Origin: Actinomycetota bacterium
GTDB taxonomy: Bacteria > Actinomycetota > Thermoleophilia > Gaiellales > F1-60-MAGs149
Length of the DNA stretch: 64,000 nucleotides
Reading direction: 5' to 3'
Assembly: GCA_009885805.1 (NCBI GenBank)
Contig: VFJZ01000005.1
Coordinates: 1-64,000, forward strand
Shown here: piece by piece, positions 1-7,129 of the stretch
How the letters are laid out: each line of letters begins with the position of its first letter
How positions within the stretch are numbered: the stretch's first letter is position 1
The notes under the pieces: generated by a model
Seen by the model: only the letters and a program-made list of their open reading frames with translations
What the model was told of the DNA's origin: nothing
Databases searched by the model: none
Program-made: the position numbers and the translations under genes

Positions 1-735
1 CAGGCCCGCGACGTGGGCGTACACCGTGCGGTGCGCGTGCGGCGCCTGGTTGCCGTTGTAGATGTCGAGTTGCCCGGTGGTCGGGTTGAAGTCGGCGATC
101 ATCCCGCACGTCTCGAGCGGCGCGGGGTGGCAGCGCGGGTAGATCATGTCGCGCGTCACGATCGTGTCGGCCTCGGCGAAGGCGCGGTCGGTCGCGGCCT
201 CGTCGCCGGCCTCCCAGGTCGGGCTCGCGAGGTTGTCGCGCTGGCCGACCTTGTCGTCGCGGATCAGTGGCGCATCGGCGTCGAGCGCCTTGCGCGCGTT
301 GACGATCGCCGGCAAGGGCTCGTACTCGACATCGATCAGCTGGAGCGCGTCGTTCGCCGAGTACTCGTCGGTCGCGATCACGAATGCGACCTCCTGCCCC
401 TGGAAGCGCACCTTGTCGCCCGCGAGCACGGCCTGCGTGTCGTAGGAGATCGTCGGCATCCAGGCGAGCCCGAGCGTCTCGAGGTCCTTCGCGGTGACGA
501 CGGCGGCGACGTTCGGGTGGGCGAGCGCGCGCGACGTGTCGATCTTCACGATCCGCGCATGTGCGTACGGGCTGCGGAGGACCGCGCCGTGGACCATCCC
601 CGGCAGCCGGATGTCGTCCAGGTACGTTCCCTGGCCGCGGATGAAGCGCGCGTCCTCCTTGCGCTTCAGCCGGCCGAAGCCGATCGGGCGCTCGGTGGAA
701 GGGCTGGGCAGGTTCTCGACTGTGGCCACGCTCAT
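1..735 (-). CDS. coxL: Aerobic CO dehydrogenase large subunit, N-terminal part
   Basis: The first 245 residues of a molybdenum hydroxylase large subunit are visible; the rest lies beyond the window edge. The reading includes RKEDARFIRGQGTYLDDIRL near the start and the CHPAPLETCG segment around residue 210, both typical of form I CoxL. The subunit would hold the Mo-Cu active site that oxidises CO. The diagnostic active-site loop (AYRCSFR in form I) is not in the window, so CO specificity is inferred. The ATG overlaps the coxS stop as ATGA, so the two are translationally coupled. It is the last visible gene of a minus-strand operon. Confidence 0.88.
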   Translation of the reverse strand, partial: MSVATVENLPSPSTERPIGFGRLKRKEDARFIRGQGTYLDDIRLPGMVHGAVLRSPYAHARIVKIDTSRALAHPNVAAVVTAKDLETLGLAWMPTISYDTQAVLAGDKVRFQGQEVAFVIATDEYSANDALQLIDVEYEPLPAIVNARKALDADAPLIRDDKVGQRDNLASPTWEAGDEAATDRAFAEADTIVTRDMIYPRCHPAPLETCGMIADFNPTTGQLDIYNGNQAPHAHRTVYAHVAGL

Positions 736-1217
736 GCCTCCCGTCTCGCCGCGGCTTCGTGCTCGGCGGCCCAGCGTACGGCGCCGACGATGTTCTGGTA
801 GCCGGTGCAACGGCAGATGGCCCCCGAGATCGCCGTCCGGATCTCGAGATCGGTCGGGTCCGGGTTCGCGTCGAGCAAGGCGCGCGTCGTCATCAGCATC
901 CCGGGTGTGCAGAACCCGCACTGGAGCGCATGCCGCTCGTGGAAGCCCTGCTGGATCGGATCCAGCTGGCCATCGACCTCCAGCGACTCGACCGTGCGGA
1001 CATCGTGTCCGTCGGCCATCGCGGCGAGCACCGTGCACGACTTCACCGGCTCGCCATCCATCAGCACGACGCAGGCGCCGCAGTTCGACGTGTCACAGCC
1101 CCAGTGCGTGCCGGTCAGCCCGACCTGCTCGCGGATGTAGTGCACGAGCAGCAGGCGCGGTTCGACGTCGTGCGAGACGCGCTCGCCGTTGATCGTTATC
1201 GAGACGTTGATGATCAG
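732..1217 (-). CDS. coxS: CO dehydrogenase small subunit, 2x[2Fe-2S]
   Basis: This electron-transfer subunit passes electrons from the Mo site to FAD in CoxM. The plant-type ferredoxin motif GCDTSNCGACVV with a later KSC binds one [2Fe-2S] cluster. The C-terminal CGFCTPG and CRCTGY pairs bind the second. At about 161 aa it has the usual length. The start is unusual: no ATG, GTG or TTG lies between the upstream stop and the conserved INVSITINGERV. The first candidate is CTG at 1217, overlapping the coxM stop as CTGA. ATC at 1214 or 1211, 4-7 nt after a GGAGG, is an alternative. Confidence 0.93.
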   Translation of the reverse strand: MIINVSITINGERVSHDVEPRLLLVHYIREQVGLTGTHWGCDTSNCGACVVLMDGEPVKSCTVLAAMADGHDVRTVESLEVDGQLDPIQQGFHERHALQCGFCTPGMLMTTRALLDANPDPTDLEIRTAISGAICRCTGYQNIVGAVRWAAEHEAAARREA

Positions 1218-2089
1218 GCCTCCTGGGAAGCGGCGCGCGCCGCGGCGCGCCGCAATGCACGATGGGTGAGGACGCCGACGAGGTGGCGCTTGTAGTCGAT
1301 CGGCCCGCGACCATCGGCGCCCGGCGAGCAGTCCGCGGCGGCAATCGCGCCGGCCTCCGCGAACAGGTCCTCCGACGGCGCCTGGCCGCGCAGCAGATCC
1401 TCGGCGCGGGTCAGATGGATCGTTGTGAGGCCGACCGCGCTGAGACCGATGCCGACATCGGTGATCCGCCCTGCGGCGATCCACACCGCCGCAGAGGCCG
1501 CCGCGATCGCCCAGTCACCGGCCCGCCGCTCGACCTTTTCGTGGGCGCTACCGGAGCCGGGGCGCAGCGGTAGACGCACCTCCGTCAGCACGTCTCCGGC
1601 GCCGACGGCCGTCTGGTACGGCCCCACGTGGAAGTCCTCCATGCCGACGACACGTTCGCCGGCGGCGCCGCGGATCACGACCTTCGCCTTCACCGCGGTG
1701 CACACGGCGGAGAGATCCTCGGCGGCGTCGGCCTGGCAGAGCGACCCGCCGATCGTCCCGCGGTTTCGGACGACCGGGTCGGCGATGACCGTCTCGGCGT
1801 CGGCGAAGACCGGGAAGTGCCGGGCGAGGAGTTCGGACTTCAGCAGCGCGACGTGGCGGGTCAACGCGCCGATCCGGATCTCGCCGTCCTGCTCGCGGAT
1901 GTACGACAGCTCCACCAGGTCGTTGATGTCGATCAGGTGCTCCGGGTTCGCAAGCCGCAGCTTCATCATCGGCAGCAGGCTGTGACCGCCGGCGATGATC
2001 CGCGCCTCGGGACCGAGTCGTTGCAACGACGCGATCGCGCCGTCGACGCTCGTCGCACGTTCGTACCCGAAGGGCGCAGGAGTCTGCAT
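1214..2089 (-). CDS. coxM: CO dehydrogenase medium (FAD) subunit
   Basis: A 291-aa FAD-binding subunit of the xanthine dehydrogenase/CODH family. The flavin-binding signatures AGGHSLLPMMKLR (about residue 33) and TIGGSLCQADAAED (about residue 110) are present. The second differs slightly from the common TIGGSLCHADPASD. A CO_deh_flav_C-like domain follows. It transfers electrons from the CoxS clusters to the respiratory chain. The ATG at 2089 lies 15 nt after the stop of the preceding membrane-protein gene, so co-transcription with that gene set is likely. Confidence 0.92.
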   Translation of the reverse strand: MQTPAPFGYERATSVDGAIASLQRLGPEARIIAGGHSLLPMMKLRLANPEHLIDINDLVELSYIREQDGEIRIGALTRHVALLKSELLARHFPVFADAETVIADPVVRNRGTIGGSLCQADAAEDLSAVCTAVKAKVVIRGAAGERVVGMEDFHVGPYQTAVGAGDVLTEVRLPLRPGSGSAHEKVERRAGDWAIAAASAAVWIAAGRITDVGIGLSAVGLTTIHLTRAEDLLRGQAPSEDLFAEAGAIAAADCSPGADGRGPIDYKRHLVGVLTHRALRRAAARAASQEA

Positions 2090-2104
2090 CGCGTTCCTCT
2101 CGTA

Positions 2105-2719
2105 TCAGCGGGCGGGCAGTCGTTTACGCGGGGCGCCGATGTCGTCGCGCTCCTCGTACTGCACCGGGGCGTCGGTGCCGATGACGGGCGACCGCGGCAG
2201 CGCCGGCGGCCGCGACTGGCGCATCTCCGGGTAGAGCAGGCGTGCCGCGAGGCTGCCGCCCTCGACGTTTCGGAGGACGGTTCCCGCGGGGCTGGCAGCG
2301 GCGATCGGCGCCTCCCGCCCGAGGCGCGCGAGCGTGAGGACGCCGCGCGTGTACACCTCGGCGATGCGTGGCGCCTTGACGGTCGTGCTGTCCGGGTAGT
2401 TGCGCAGGCCGGCCGCAGCCGCACCGGGATACAACCCGTCGACGAGACCGACCGCGTCGACGAGGCCCGCCTTCTTCACGAGCAGCCCCTCGAGCAGATC
2501 GACGCCGGCATCGAGGTCCTTGTTGATCGCGCCGACGACCTCCTCGACCGGCGCCGTCTTCGCGAGGATCTCGCCGACGTTCGCGATCACCACGTCGAGG
2601 CCGTCCGTGATCTTCCGCAGCTGGACGATCGTCGAGACGAGGTACCAGACGAGCGCGAGGACGATCAGCACCACGGCGACGATCGAGCCGGTGCCTGGTC
2701 CGATGGCGAGGAGCATCAT
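2105..2719 (-). CDS. Membrane-anchored protein of the cox operon (204 aa)
   Basis: I do not recognise a named family. One N-terminal membrane segment (about residues 10-32, GSIVAVVLIVLALVWYLVST) is followed by an amphipathic helical part containing LRKITDGLDVVIANVGEILA. A longer, probably cytoplasmic C-terminal tail ends in a basic RKRLPAR. It is the fifth and largest of five similar proteins and directly precedes coxM by 15 nt. ATG at 2719 or 2716 follows an AGGGGG ribosome site. A role as membrane anchor or electron-transfer partner of CO dehydrogenase is inferred from position only. Confidence 0.72.
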   Translation of the reverse strand: MMLLAIGPGTGSIVAVVLIVLALVWYLVSTIVQLRKITDGLDVVIANVGEILAKTAPVEEVVGAINKDLDAGVDLLEGLLVKKAGLVDAVGLVDGLYPGAAAAGLRNYPDSTTVKAPRIAEVYTRGVLTLARLGREAPIAAASPAGTVLRNVEGGSLAARLLYPEMRQSRPPALPRSPVIGTDAPVQYEERDDIGAPRKRLPAR

Positions 2720-2724
2720 TCCCC

Positions 2725-2985
2725 CTACTCGGCGTCGTCGAGGATAACGTCGAGGGACCCGCCGTACCCGGCGACGCCCGCGACGGTCTGGTTGACCTGG
2801 CTCTGCGTCGTCAGAAGCAGCGGGACGGCATCGAGGTCGGCTGAGCCCGACCCGGTCGCGGCGGCGATCCGCTCGACGCTCGGGACGATGCTCGACGCGG
2901 CGTTCAGCACACCGCGAAGCAGATACACGACGACCGGCAGGACGACCAGGACGAGGACGGCGTCGCCGATCCACCAGAGCGTCAT
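2725..2985 (-). CDS. Small single-pass membrane protein of the cox operon (86 aa)
   Basis: The N-terminal membrane helix is about residues 5-27 (IGDAVLVLVVLPVVVYLLRG). It is followed by an amphipathic stretch with ASSIVPSVERIAAA and an acidic end (LDDAE). The ATG overlaps the preceding stop as ATGA, and the next gene starts 5 nt downstream. The pattern of one helix plus a periodic hydrophobic tail is shared with its four neighbours. No cofactor-binding residues are visible, and the function is unknown. Confidence 0.7.
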   Translation of the reverse strand: MTLWWIGDAVLVLVVLPVVVYLLRGVLNAASSIVPSVERIAAATGSGSADLDAVPLLLTTQSQVNQTVAGVAGYGGSLDVILDDAE

Positions 2986-3260
2986 CGCGGTCGCCTCTCA
3001 GCGACGATCGCAGCCTTGCGGCCGATGCCCGGCAGGGCGCCGAGAATGACGTCGAACTGGGCGTTGATCGCGTTGACCGCCGGCTCCAGCGGACGCAGAT
3101 GGCCAGCCTCGACGCCCTCGAGCGCGCCGGCGAGCGCGGAGAGTCCCTCGCCGATCTTCACGAGCCGGCGCCGCACCTCGATCAGCGCGATGGCCAGCAC
3201 CGCGACCACGACGACGGCGAGCGCCACCGTGAGCAGGATGAGGAGGTCCTGATCGCTCAT
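2982..3260 (-). CDS. Small single-pass membrane protein of the cox operon (92 aa)
   Basis: The predicted helix is residues 6-27 (LLILLTVALAVVVVAVLAIA). It continues into a charged amphipathic helix (EVRRRLVKIGEGLSALAGAL) and a tail with PLEPAVNAINAQFDVILGALPGIG. It overlaps both neighbours by ATGA. The INxQFDxILxxLPxI-like tail resembles the loosely conserved tails of the other four proteins, which suggests an expanded paralogous set. No enzymatic motif is visible. Confidence 0.7.
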   Translation of the reverse strand: MSDQDLLILLTVALAVVVVAVLAIALIEVRRRLVKIGEGLSALAGALEGVEAGHLRPLEPAVNAINAQFDVILGALPGIGRKAAIVAERRPR

Positions 3261-3547
3261 ATCTCACCGTACCCGTCGGTCAGCGCGTTCATGTAGCCGT
3301 CCTGCACGACGGCCTCGTCGACGATCATCGCGAGCACCGGCGCCGTCGCCTCCAGTTGCGGGATGTTGGCGGTGTTCGCGCCGACCTTGCCGGCGACCTC
3401 GAGGAGGCCGTCGACCGACGCGTTGATGCTCCGGACGGTCCTGACGAGGATCAGCAGGAGCGCGGCGACGATCAGCGCGGCCACGAGGCCGATGGCGAGG
3501 GAGATCGTCCAGTAGCCGTTGGAGGAGATGGCGGCGAGCGGCGTCAC
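3257..3547 (-). CDS. Small single-pass membrane protein of the cox operon (96 aa)
   Basis: It starts at GTG 3547, which overlaps the previous stop as GTGA, rather than at the longer upstream frame. One membrane helix (about residues 14-36, ISLAIGLVAALIVAALLLIL) precedes a VRSINASVDGLLEVAGKVGA amphipathic segment, then a tail with IPQLEATAPVLAMIVDEAVV. It is second in the five-gene membrane set. The function is not known. Confidence 0.68.
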   Translation of the reverse strand: MTPLAAISSNGYWTISLAIGLVAALIVAALLLILVRTVRSINASVDGLLEVAGKVGANTANIPQLEATAPVLAMIVDEAVVQDGYMNALTDGYGEI

Positions 3548-3795
3548 TTGCCCACCGCCACCTTCCGCAGCGCACGCGCGGCGTGCAGGATGCGGACGCC
3601 CGAGTCGTTGACCTGGCCGATCCCGGCGAGCGCGTCGGTCTGCTTGCGCAGCACCTCGACCGCACCGACCGCCGTCTTCGCCTGCCGGTCGATCCGCGCC
3701 GCCAGCATGACGATCGCGATCACGATCACCGCCGCGACCAGGATCACGACGACGCCGATGGCGATCCCGAGCTGCCACTGCGCATCATCAGACAT
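3544..3795 (-). CDS. Small single-pass membrane protein, first gene of the cox operon (83 aa)
   Basis: The membrane helix is about residues 9-33 (LGIAIGVVVILVAAVIVIAI), followed by ARIDRQAKTAVGAVEVLRKQ and a basic C-terminus. The ATG at 3795 has a GGGAGG ribosome site about 8 nt upstream and lies 34 nt below the -10 of a clear promoter. All later cox genes follow with overlaps or gaps of at most 15 nt, so this is the operon's leading gene. No family is recognised. Confidence 0.72.
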   Translation of the reverse strand: MSDDAQWQLGIAIGVVVILVAAVIVIAIVMLAARIDRQAKTAVGAVEVLRKQTDALAGIGQVNDSGVRILHAARALRKVAVGK

Positions 3796-3828
3796 CCGAC
3801 ACCGCCTCCCGCTCCCGCGTAGGCCAGC

Positions 3829-3857
3829 ATCCTACGTCCTGCGCGGGACGCAGTAAA
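3829..3857 (-). promoter_or_regulatory. Sigma70-like promoter of the membrane-protein/cox operon
   Basis: On the minus strand TTTACT (3857-3852) and TAGGAT (3834-3829) are separated by exactly 17 bases, close to the housekeeping consensus. The first gene begins at 3795. The divergent gene at 3895 starts 38 bp beyond the -35, so regulators bound here could affect both. Confidence 0.6.
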
Positions 3858-3894
3858 GCGACCGCCGACCGTCGACCGCCGGTAGCCTTGCCGG

Positions 3895-4959
3895 GTGCTG
3901 CGGATCGGCCTCATCGTCAACCCCCGCGCCGGCATCGGCGGCCGGCTGGCGCTGAAGGGCTCCGACGACGCCAGCCTCGTGCAGGCCGCGATCGACGCCG
4001 GCGCCGAGGCCCCGGCGCCCGCGCGCGCCCTGCAGGCGCTCGCTGCCCTCGCGGACGGAGTCGACCTCCTCCGCGCGCCGGGGCCGATGGGCGAGGACCT
4101 CGCGGCGCCAGCGGGCACGACGACGGCGGCCGACACCACGACCGCAGCGCTCGCGATGGTCGAGGCCGGGATCGACCTGCTCCTGTTCGCCGGCGGCGAC
4201 GGCACAGCGGTCGACGTCCTGCACGCAGTCGGCGACCGCGTACCCGTGATCGGCATCCCGGCCGGCGTCAAGATGCACTCTGCCGTGTTCGGCGTGACGC
4301 CGCGGCGCGCGGGCGAACTGGCGGCGGCGTTCGTCGCCGGGCGAACGCGGGGCGACGCGCCGGCCGAGGTGATGGACGTCGACGAGGCCGACCTGCGCGC
4401 CGGGATCATCTCCCCGCGGCTGCACGGCTACCTGCGCGTCCCCGTCGCGCCGGGCCTCGTGCAGAGCGGCAAGGCGCGTAGCGCGCCGGCCGAGGCGGCC
4501 GCGCAGGCCGCCGTCGCGGGCCACGTCGCGCGCGGACTCGGCAGGCGACTGGCGTTGATCGGCCCCGGGACGACGACGGCCGCGATCCTCGCTGCGCTCG
4601 GGCTGACGCCGACGCTCGTCGGCGTCGACGTCGTTGCAGGCGGACGGCTTGTCGCCGCCGATGCGAACGAGGAGACCCTCCTCGAACTGGTGGAGGAGGG
4701 CTCGTCGGTGATCGTGACGCCGGTCGGCGGCCAGGGGTTCATCCTCGGCCGCGGCAACCAGCAGCTCTCGCCGCGCGTACTCCGAGCGGCCGGCCTCGAC
4801 GCGCTCGTGATCGTGTCGACGGAGACGAAACTGGCCGCGCTCGGCGGTCGGCCGCTGCTCGTGGACACCGGCGACCCGGATCTCGACGCCGCGCTCTGCG
4901 GCTACCGGCGCGTCGTCACCGGCCCGGGCCACGAGACCGTCTACCGGGTCGCGACCTGA
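3895..4959 (+). CDS. ATP-NAD/AcoX kinase family protein
   Basis: A 354-aa member of the NAD kinase-like fold (AcoX group). It has an N-terminal NPRAGIGG loop (residues 8-15) and the nucleotide-binding GGDGT motif (about residues 100-104), followed by IGIPAGVKMHS. A second GPGTTT segment lies near residue 223. The substrate in this branch is not established; members occur near acetoin and other dehydrogenase genes. The start is GTG at 3895. It is transcribed away from the cox operon and its 3' end overlaps the convergent creatininase gene by 19 bp. Confidence 0.8.
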   Translation: MLRIGLIVNPRAGIGGRLALKGSDDASLVQAAIDAGAEAPAPARALQALAALADGVDLLRAPGPMGEDLAAPAGTTTAADTTTAALAMVEAGIDLLLFAGGDGTAVDVLHAVGDRVPVIGIPAGVKMHSAVFGVTPRRAGELAAAFVAGRTRGDAPAEVMDVDEADLRAGIISPRLHGYLRVPVAPGLVQSGKARSAPAEAAAQAAVAGHVARGLGRRLALIGPGTTTAAILAALGLTPTLVGVDVVAGGRLVAADANEETLLELVEEGSSVIVTPVGGQGFILGRGNQQLSPRVLRAAGLDALVIVSTETKLAALGGRPLLVDTGDPDLDAALCGYRRVVTGPGHETVYRVAT

Positions 4960-5714
4960 CGCAGGACGCGAGCGAGGTTGGCGACCGCCTCGCCGAAGCA
5001 GGCGCGGCCCGTCTCCGCCGTCGCGCGCGTCGGCTCCCCCAGCACGCCGCTGGCCGAGAAGTCCGCGCCGAGCGCGACCCCGTAACGACCGCCGGCGAAG
5101 ATCTCGACCAGGCCATCGTCGATCAGCGCCCGCGACGGCTCGTCCACGGCCAGGTCGATCCGCACCGCCTCCGGCCGCAGATGGAGGTAGACGGACGTCT
5201 CGTACTCGCAGGCGTGCGCGGCGCCGCCGGGGCCCGAGGTTCGCAGTCGGGCGAACGCATCGGCGGCCAGCGACCACTCGTGCAGGTGGACGACGAACGA
5301 TGCTCCCGCCTCCAGCCGGAGGCGTGACGCGACCACGTGCATCGCCCCCGCGTTGCCCGCGTGACCGTTCACGAGCACGAGCCGATCGAAGCCATGTCGC
5401 ACGAGCGAGCGCCCGATCTGGAACGCTGCCGCCGTGAACGTCTCCGCGTCCAGCGTCAGCGACCCCGCGAAGCCCATGTGGTGCTCCGAGATGCCGACGG
5501 TCAGCGGCGGTGCGATCACGACGCCGACGTCGGCCGCAACGTGGACTGCCGCCGCCTCGCACATCGCCGCGGTGATGCGCGTGTCGACATCGAGCGGCAG
5601 GTGGGGCCCGTGCTGCTCGGTGGACCCAAGCGGTAGGATCGCCACGCGGTGCGGGCGGGCCGCGATCGCCGCCACGTCGGGAGAGGTCATGTCGGAGAGC
5701 CATACGGCCGTCAT
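4941..5714 (-). CDS. Creatininase family amidohydrolase
   Basis: A 257-aa protein with the family signature LPLGSTEQHGPHLPLDVDT (about residues 30-48; Glu, His and Asp are metal ligands) and VNGHAGNAGA (about residue 118). Members hydrolyse cyclic amides such as creatinine or act on ribosylamino-pyrimidine amides (FAPy deformylase/ArfB); the substrate here is unknown. ATG 5714 keeps the conserved WLSDMTSPDV start; ATG 5690 is an alternative. It begins only 18 bp from the divergent gcvPA start. Confidence 0.87.
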   Translation of the reverse strand: MTAVWLSDMTSPDVAAIAARPHRVAILPLGSTEQHGPHLPLDVDTRITAAMCEAAAVHVAADVGVVIAPPLTVGISEHHMGFAGSLTLDAETFTAAAFQIGRSLVRHGFDRLVLVNGHAGNAGAMHVVASRLRLEAGASFVVHLHEWSLAADAFARLRTSGPGGAAHACEYETSVYLHLRPEAVRIDLAVDEPSRALIDDGLVEIFAGGRYGVALGADFSASGVLGEPTRATAETGRACFGEAVANLARVLRQVATR

Positions 5715-5732
5715 ACAAAGGAGCAATAGCGG

Positions 5733-7121
5733 ATGAGCCGCACCCGTGCGCACCCGTACATCCCGAACTCGGCACCGCGGGTTCGCGCCGAGATGCTGGC
5801 GGCGGTCGGCGCGGCCACCGCGGACGACCTCTACGCCTCGATCCCGGAGCGGCTGCTGCTCGGTCGAGTGATGACGATGGAGCCTGCCCTCGAGAGCGAG
5901 GTCGAGCTGCGCAGACACCTGCGCGAACTGCTCGACCGCAACGTCTCGACGGAGGACCGGCTCAGCTTCCTTGGCGGTGGCTGCTGGCCGCACTACGTCC
6001 CGGCGGTCGTGGACGAGATCGTGAACCGGGGCGAGTTCCTGACCGCCTACTACGGCGAGACGTACGCCGATCACGGCAAGATGCAGGCGTTCTTCGAGTC
6101 GAGCAGCATGATCGGTGAGCTGGTCGAGTGCGAGGCGGTGTCGCAGCCGACGTACGACTGGGCGAGCGCGGCGGCCAGCGCCATCTCGATGGCGGGGCGG
6201 CTGACCGGTCGCAGCCGGGCACTCCTCCCCGCCAGTCTCTGCCCGGAGCGGCGCTCGGTGATCGACGGCTACTGCGGTGCGCGCATGCGCCTCGACCCGG
6301 TCCCGTACGACCCGGCCACGGGCGCGATCGATCTCGCCGCGCTGGACGCACTCCTCGGCGACGACGTCGCCTGCGTGTACCTCGAGAACCCGGGCTTCCT
6401 CGGCACGATCGAGCCCGACTCGGCCGCGATCTGCGAGCGCGCTCACGCCGCCGGCGCGCTGGCCGTGGTCGGCGTCGACCCGATCTCGCTCGGCGTGCTC
6501 GAGGCGCCGCCGCGGTACGGCGCCGACATCGTCTGCGGCGAGCTGCAGCCGCTCGGTATCCACCAGCATCACGGCGGCGGCCTCGCCGGCTTCATCGCGA
6601 GCGCGGACGAGGAGCGTTACGTCGGCGAGTACCCGACCTTCCTCGTCGGCGCGGCCCGCACGGAACGCGACGAGTGGGGCTTCGGCGAGGTGCGCTGGGA
6701 TCGAATGAGCTACGTCCAGCGCGGCGACGCGAAGGAGTACACGGGCACGACGCAGTGCCTGTGGGCGATCGGCGTCGCCGTCTACCTGTCGCTGCTCGGG
6801 CCCGACGGCATGCGCGAGCTCGGCATGACCATCATGCAGCGCAGCCAGTACGCGGCGCAGCGCCTCGGCGCGATCCCGGGCGTGCGGGCGCCGGCGCTGA
6901 CGGCGCCGTTCTTCAAGGAGTTCGTGATCGACCTGAACGGGACGGGCCGGACGGTGGCGGAGGTCAATCGCTCCCTCGGCGAGGCCGGTATCCACGGCCC
7001 GCTCGACCTTTCCCGCTCGCACCTGCAGCTCGGCCAGTCCGCGCTCTGCTGCGTGACCGAGATCCACACCCAGGCAGACATCGACCGGTTGGCCGGCGCG
7101 CTTGCGGCCGCCGTCGCGTAG
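5733..7121 (+). CDS. gcvPA: Glycine dehydrogenase (decarboxylating) subunit 1
   Basis: A 462-aa alpha subunit of the split P-protein of the glycine cleavage system. It starts with the characteristic HPYIPNSAPRVRAEMLAAVG and carries SFLGGGCWPHYVPAVVDEI and a later LENPGFLG region. It pairs with GcvPB to decarboxylate glycine and load the aminomethyl group onto lipoyl-GcvH. An AAAGGAG ribosome site precedes the ATG. gcvH and gcvT are not in the window, and no glycine riboswitch is seen upstream. Confidence 0.95.
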   Translation: MSRTRAHPYIPNSAPRVRAEMLAAVGAATADDLYASIPERLLLGRVMTMEPALESEVELRRHLRELLDRNVSTEDRLSFLGGGCWPHYVPAVVDEIVNRGEFLTAYYGETYADHGKMQAFFESSSMIGELVECEAVSQPTYDWASAAASAISMAGRLTGRSRALLPASLCPERRSVIDGYCGARMRLDPVPYDPATGAIDLAALDALLGDDVACVYLENPGFLGTIEPDSAAICERAHAAGALAVVGVDPISLGVLEAPPRYGADIVCGELQPLGIHQHHGGGLAGFIASADEERYVGEYPTFLVGAARTERDEWGFGEVRWDRMSYVQRGDAKEYTGTTQCLWAIGVAVYLSLLGPDGMRELGMTIMQRSQYAAQRLGAIPGVRAPALTAPFFKEFVIDLNGTGRTVAEVNRSLGEAGIHGPLDLSRSHLQLGQSALCCVTEIHTQADIDRLAGALAAAVA

Positions 7122-7129
7122 GAGTCACC

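Noticed and set aside
5690-5760. Glycine riboswitch before gcvPA
   Set aside because: Only 18 bases separate gcvPA from the divergent gene, and no conserved glycine-aptamer sequence is seen inside the upstream gene.
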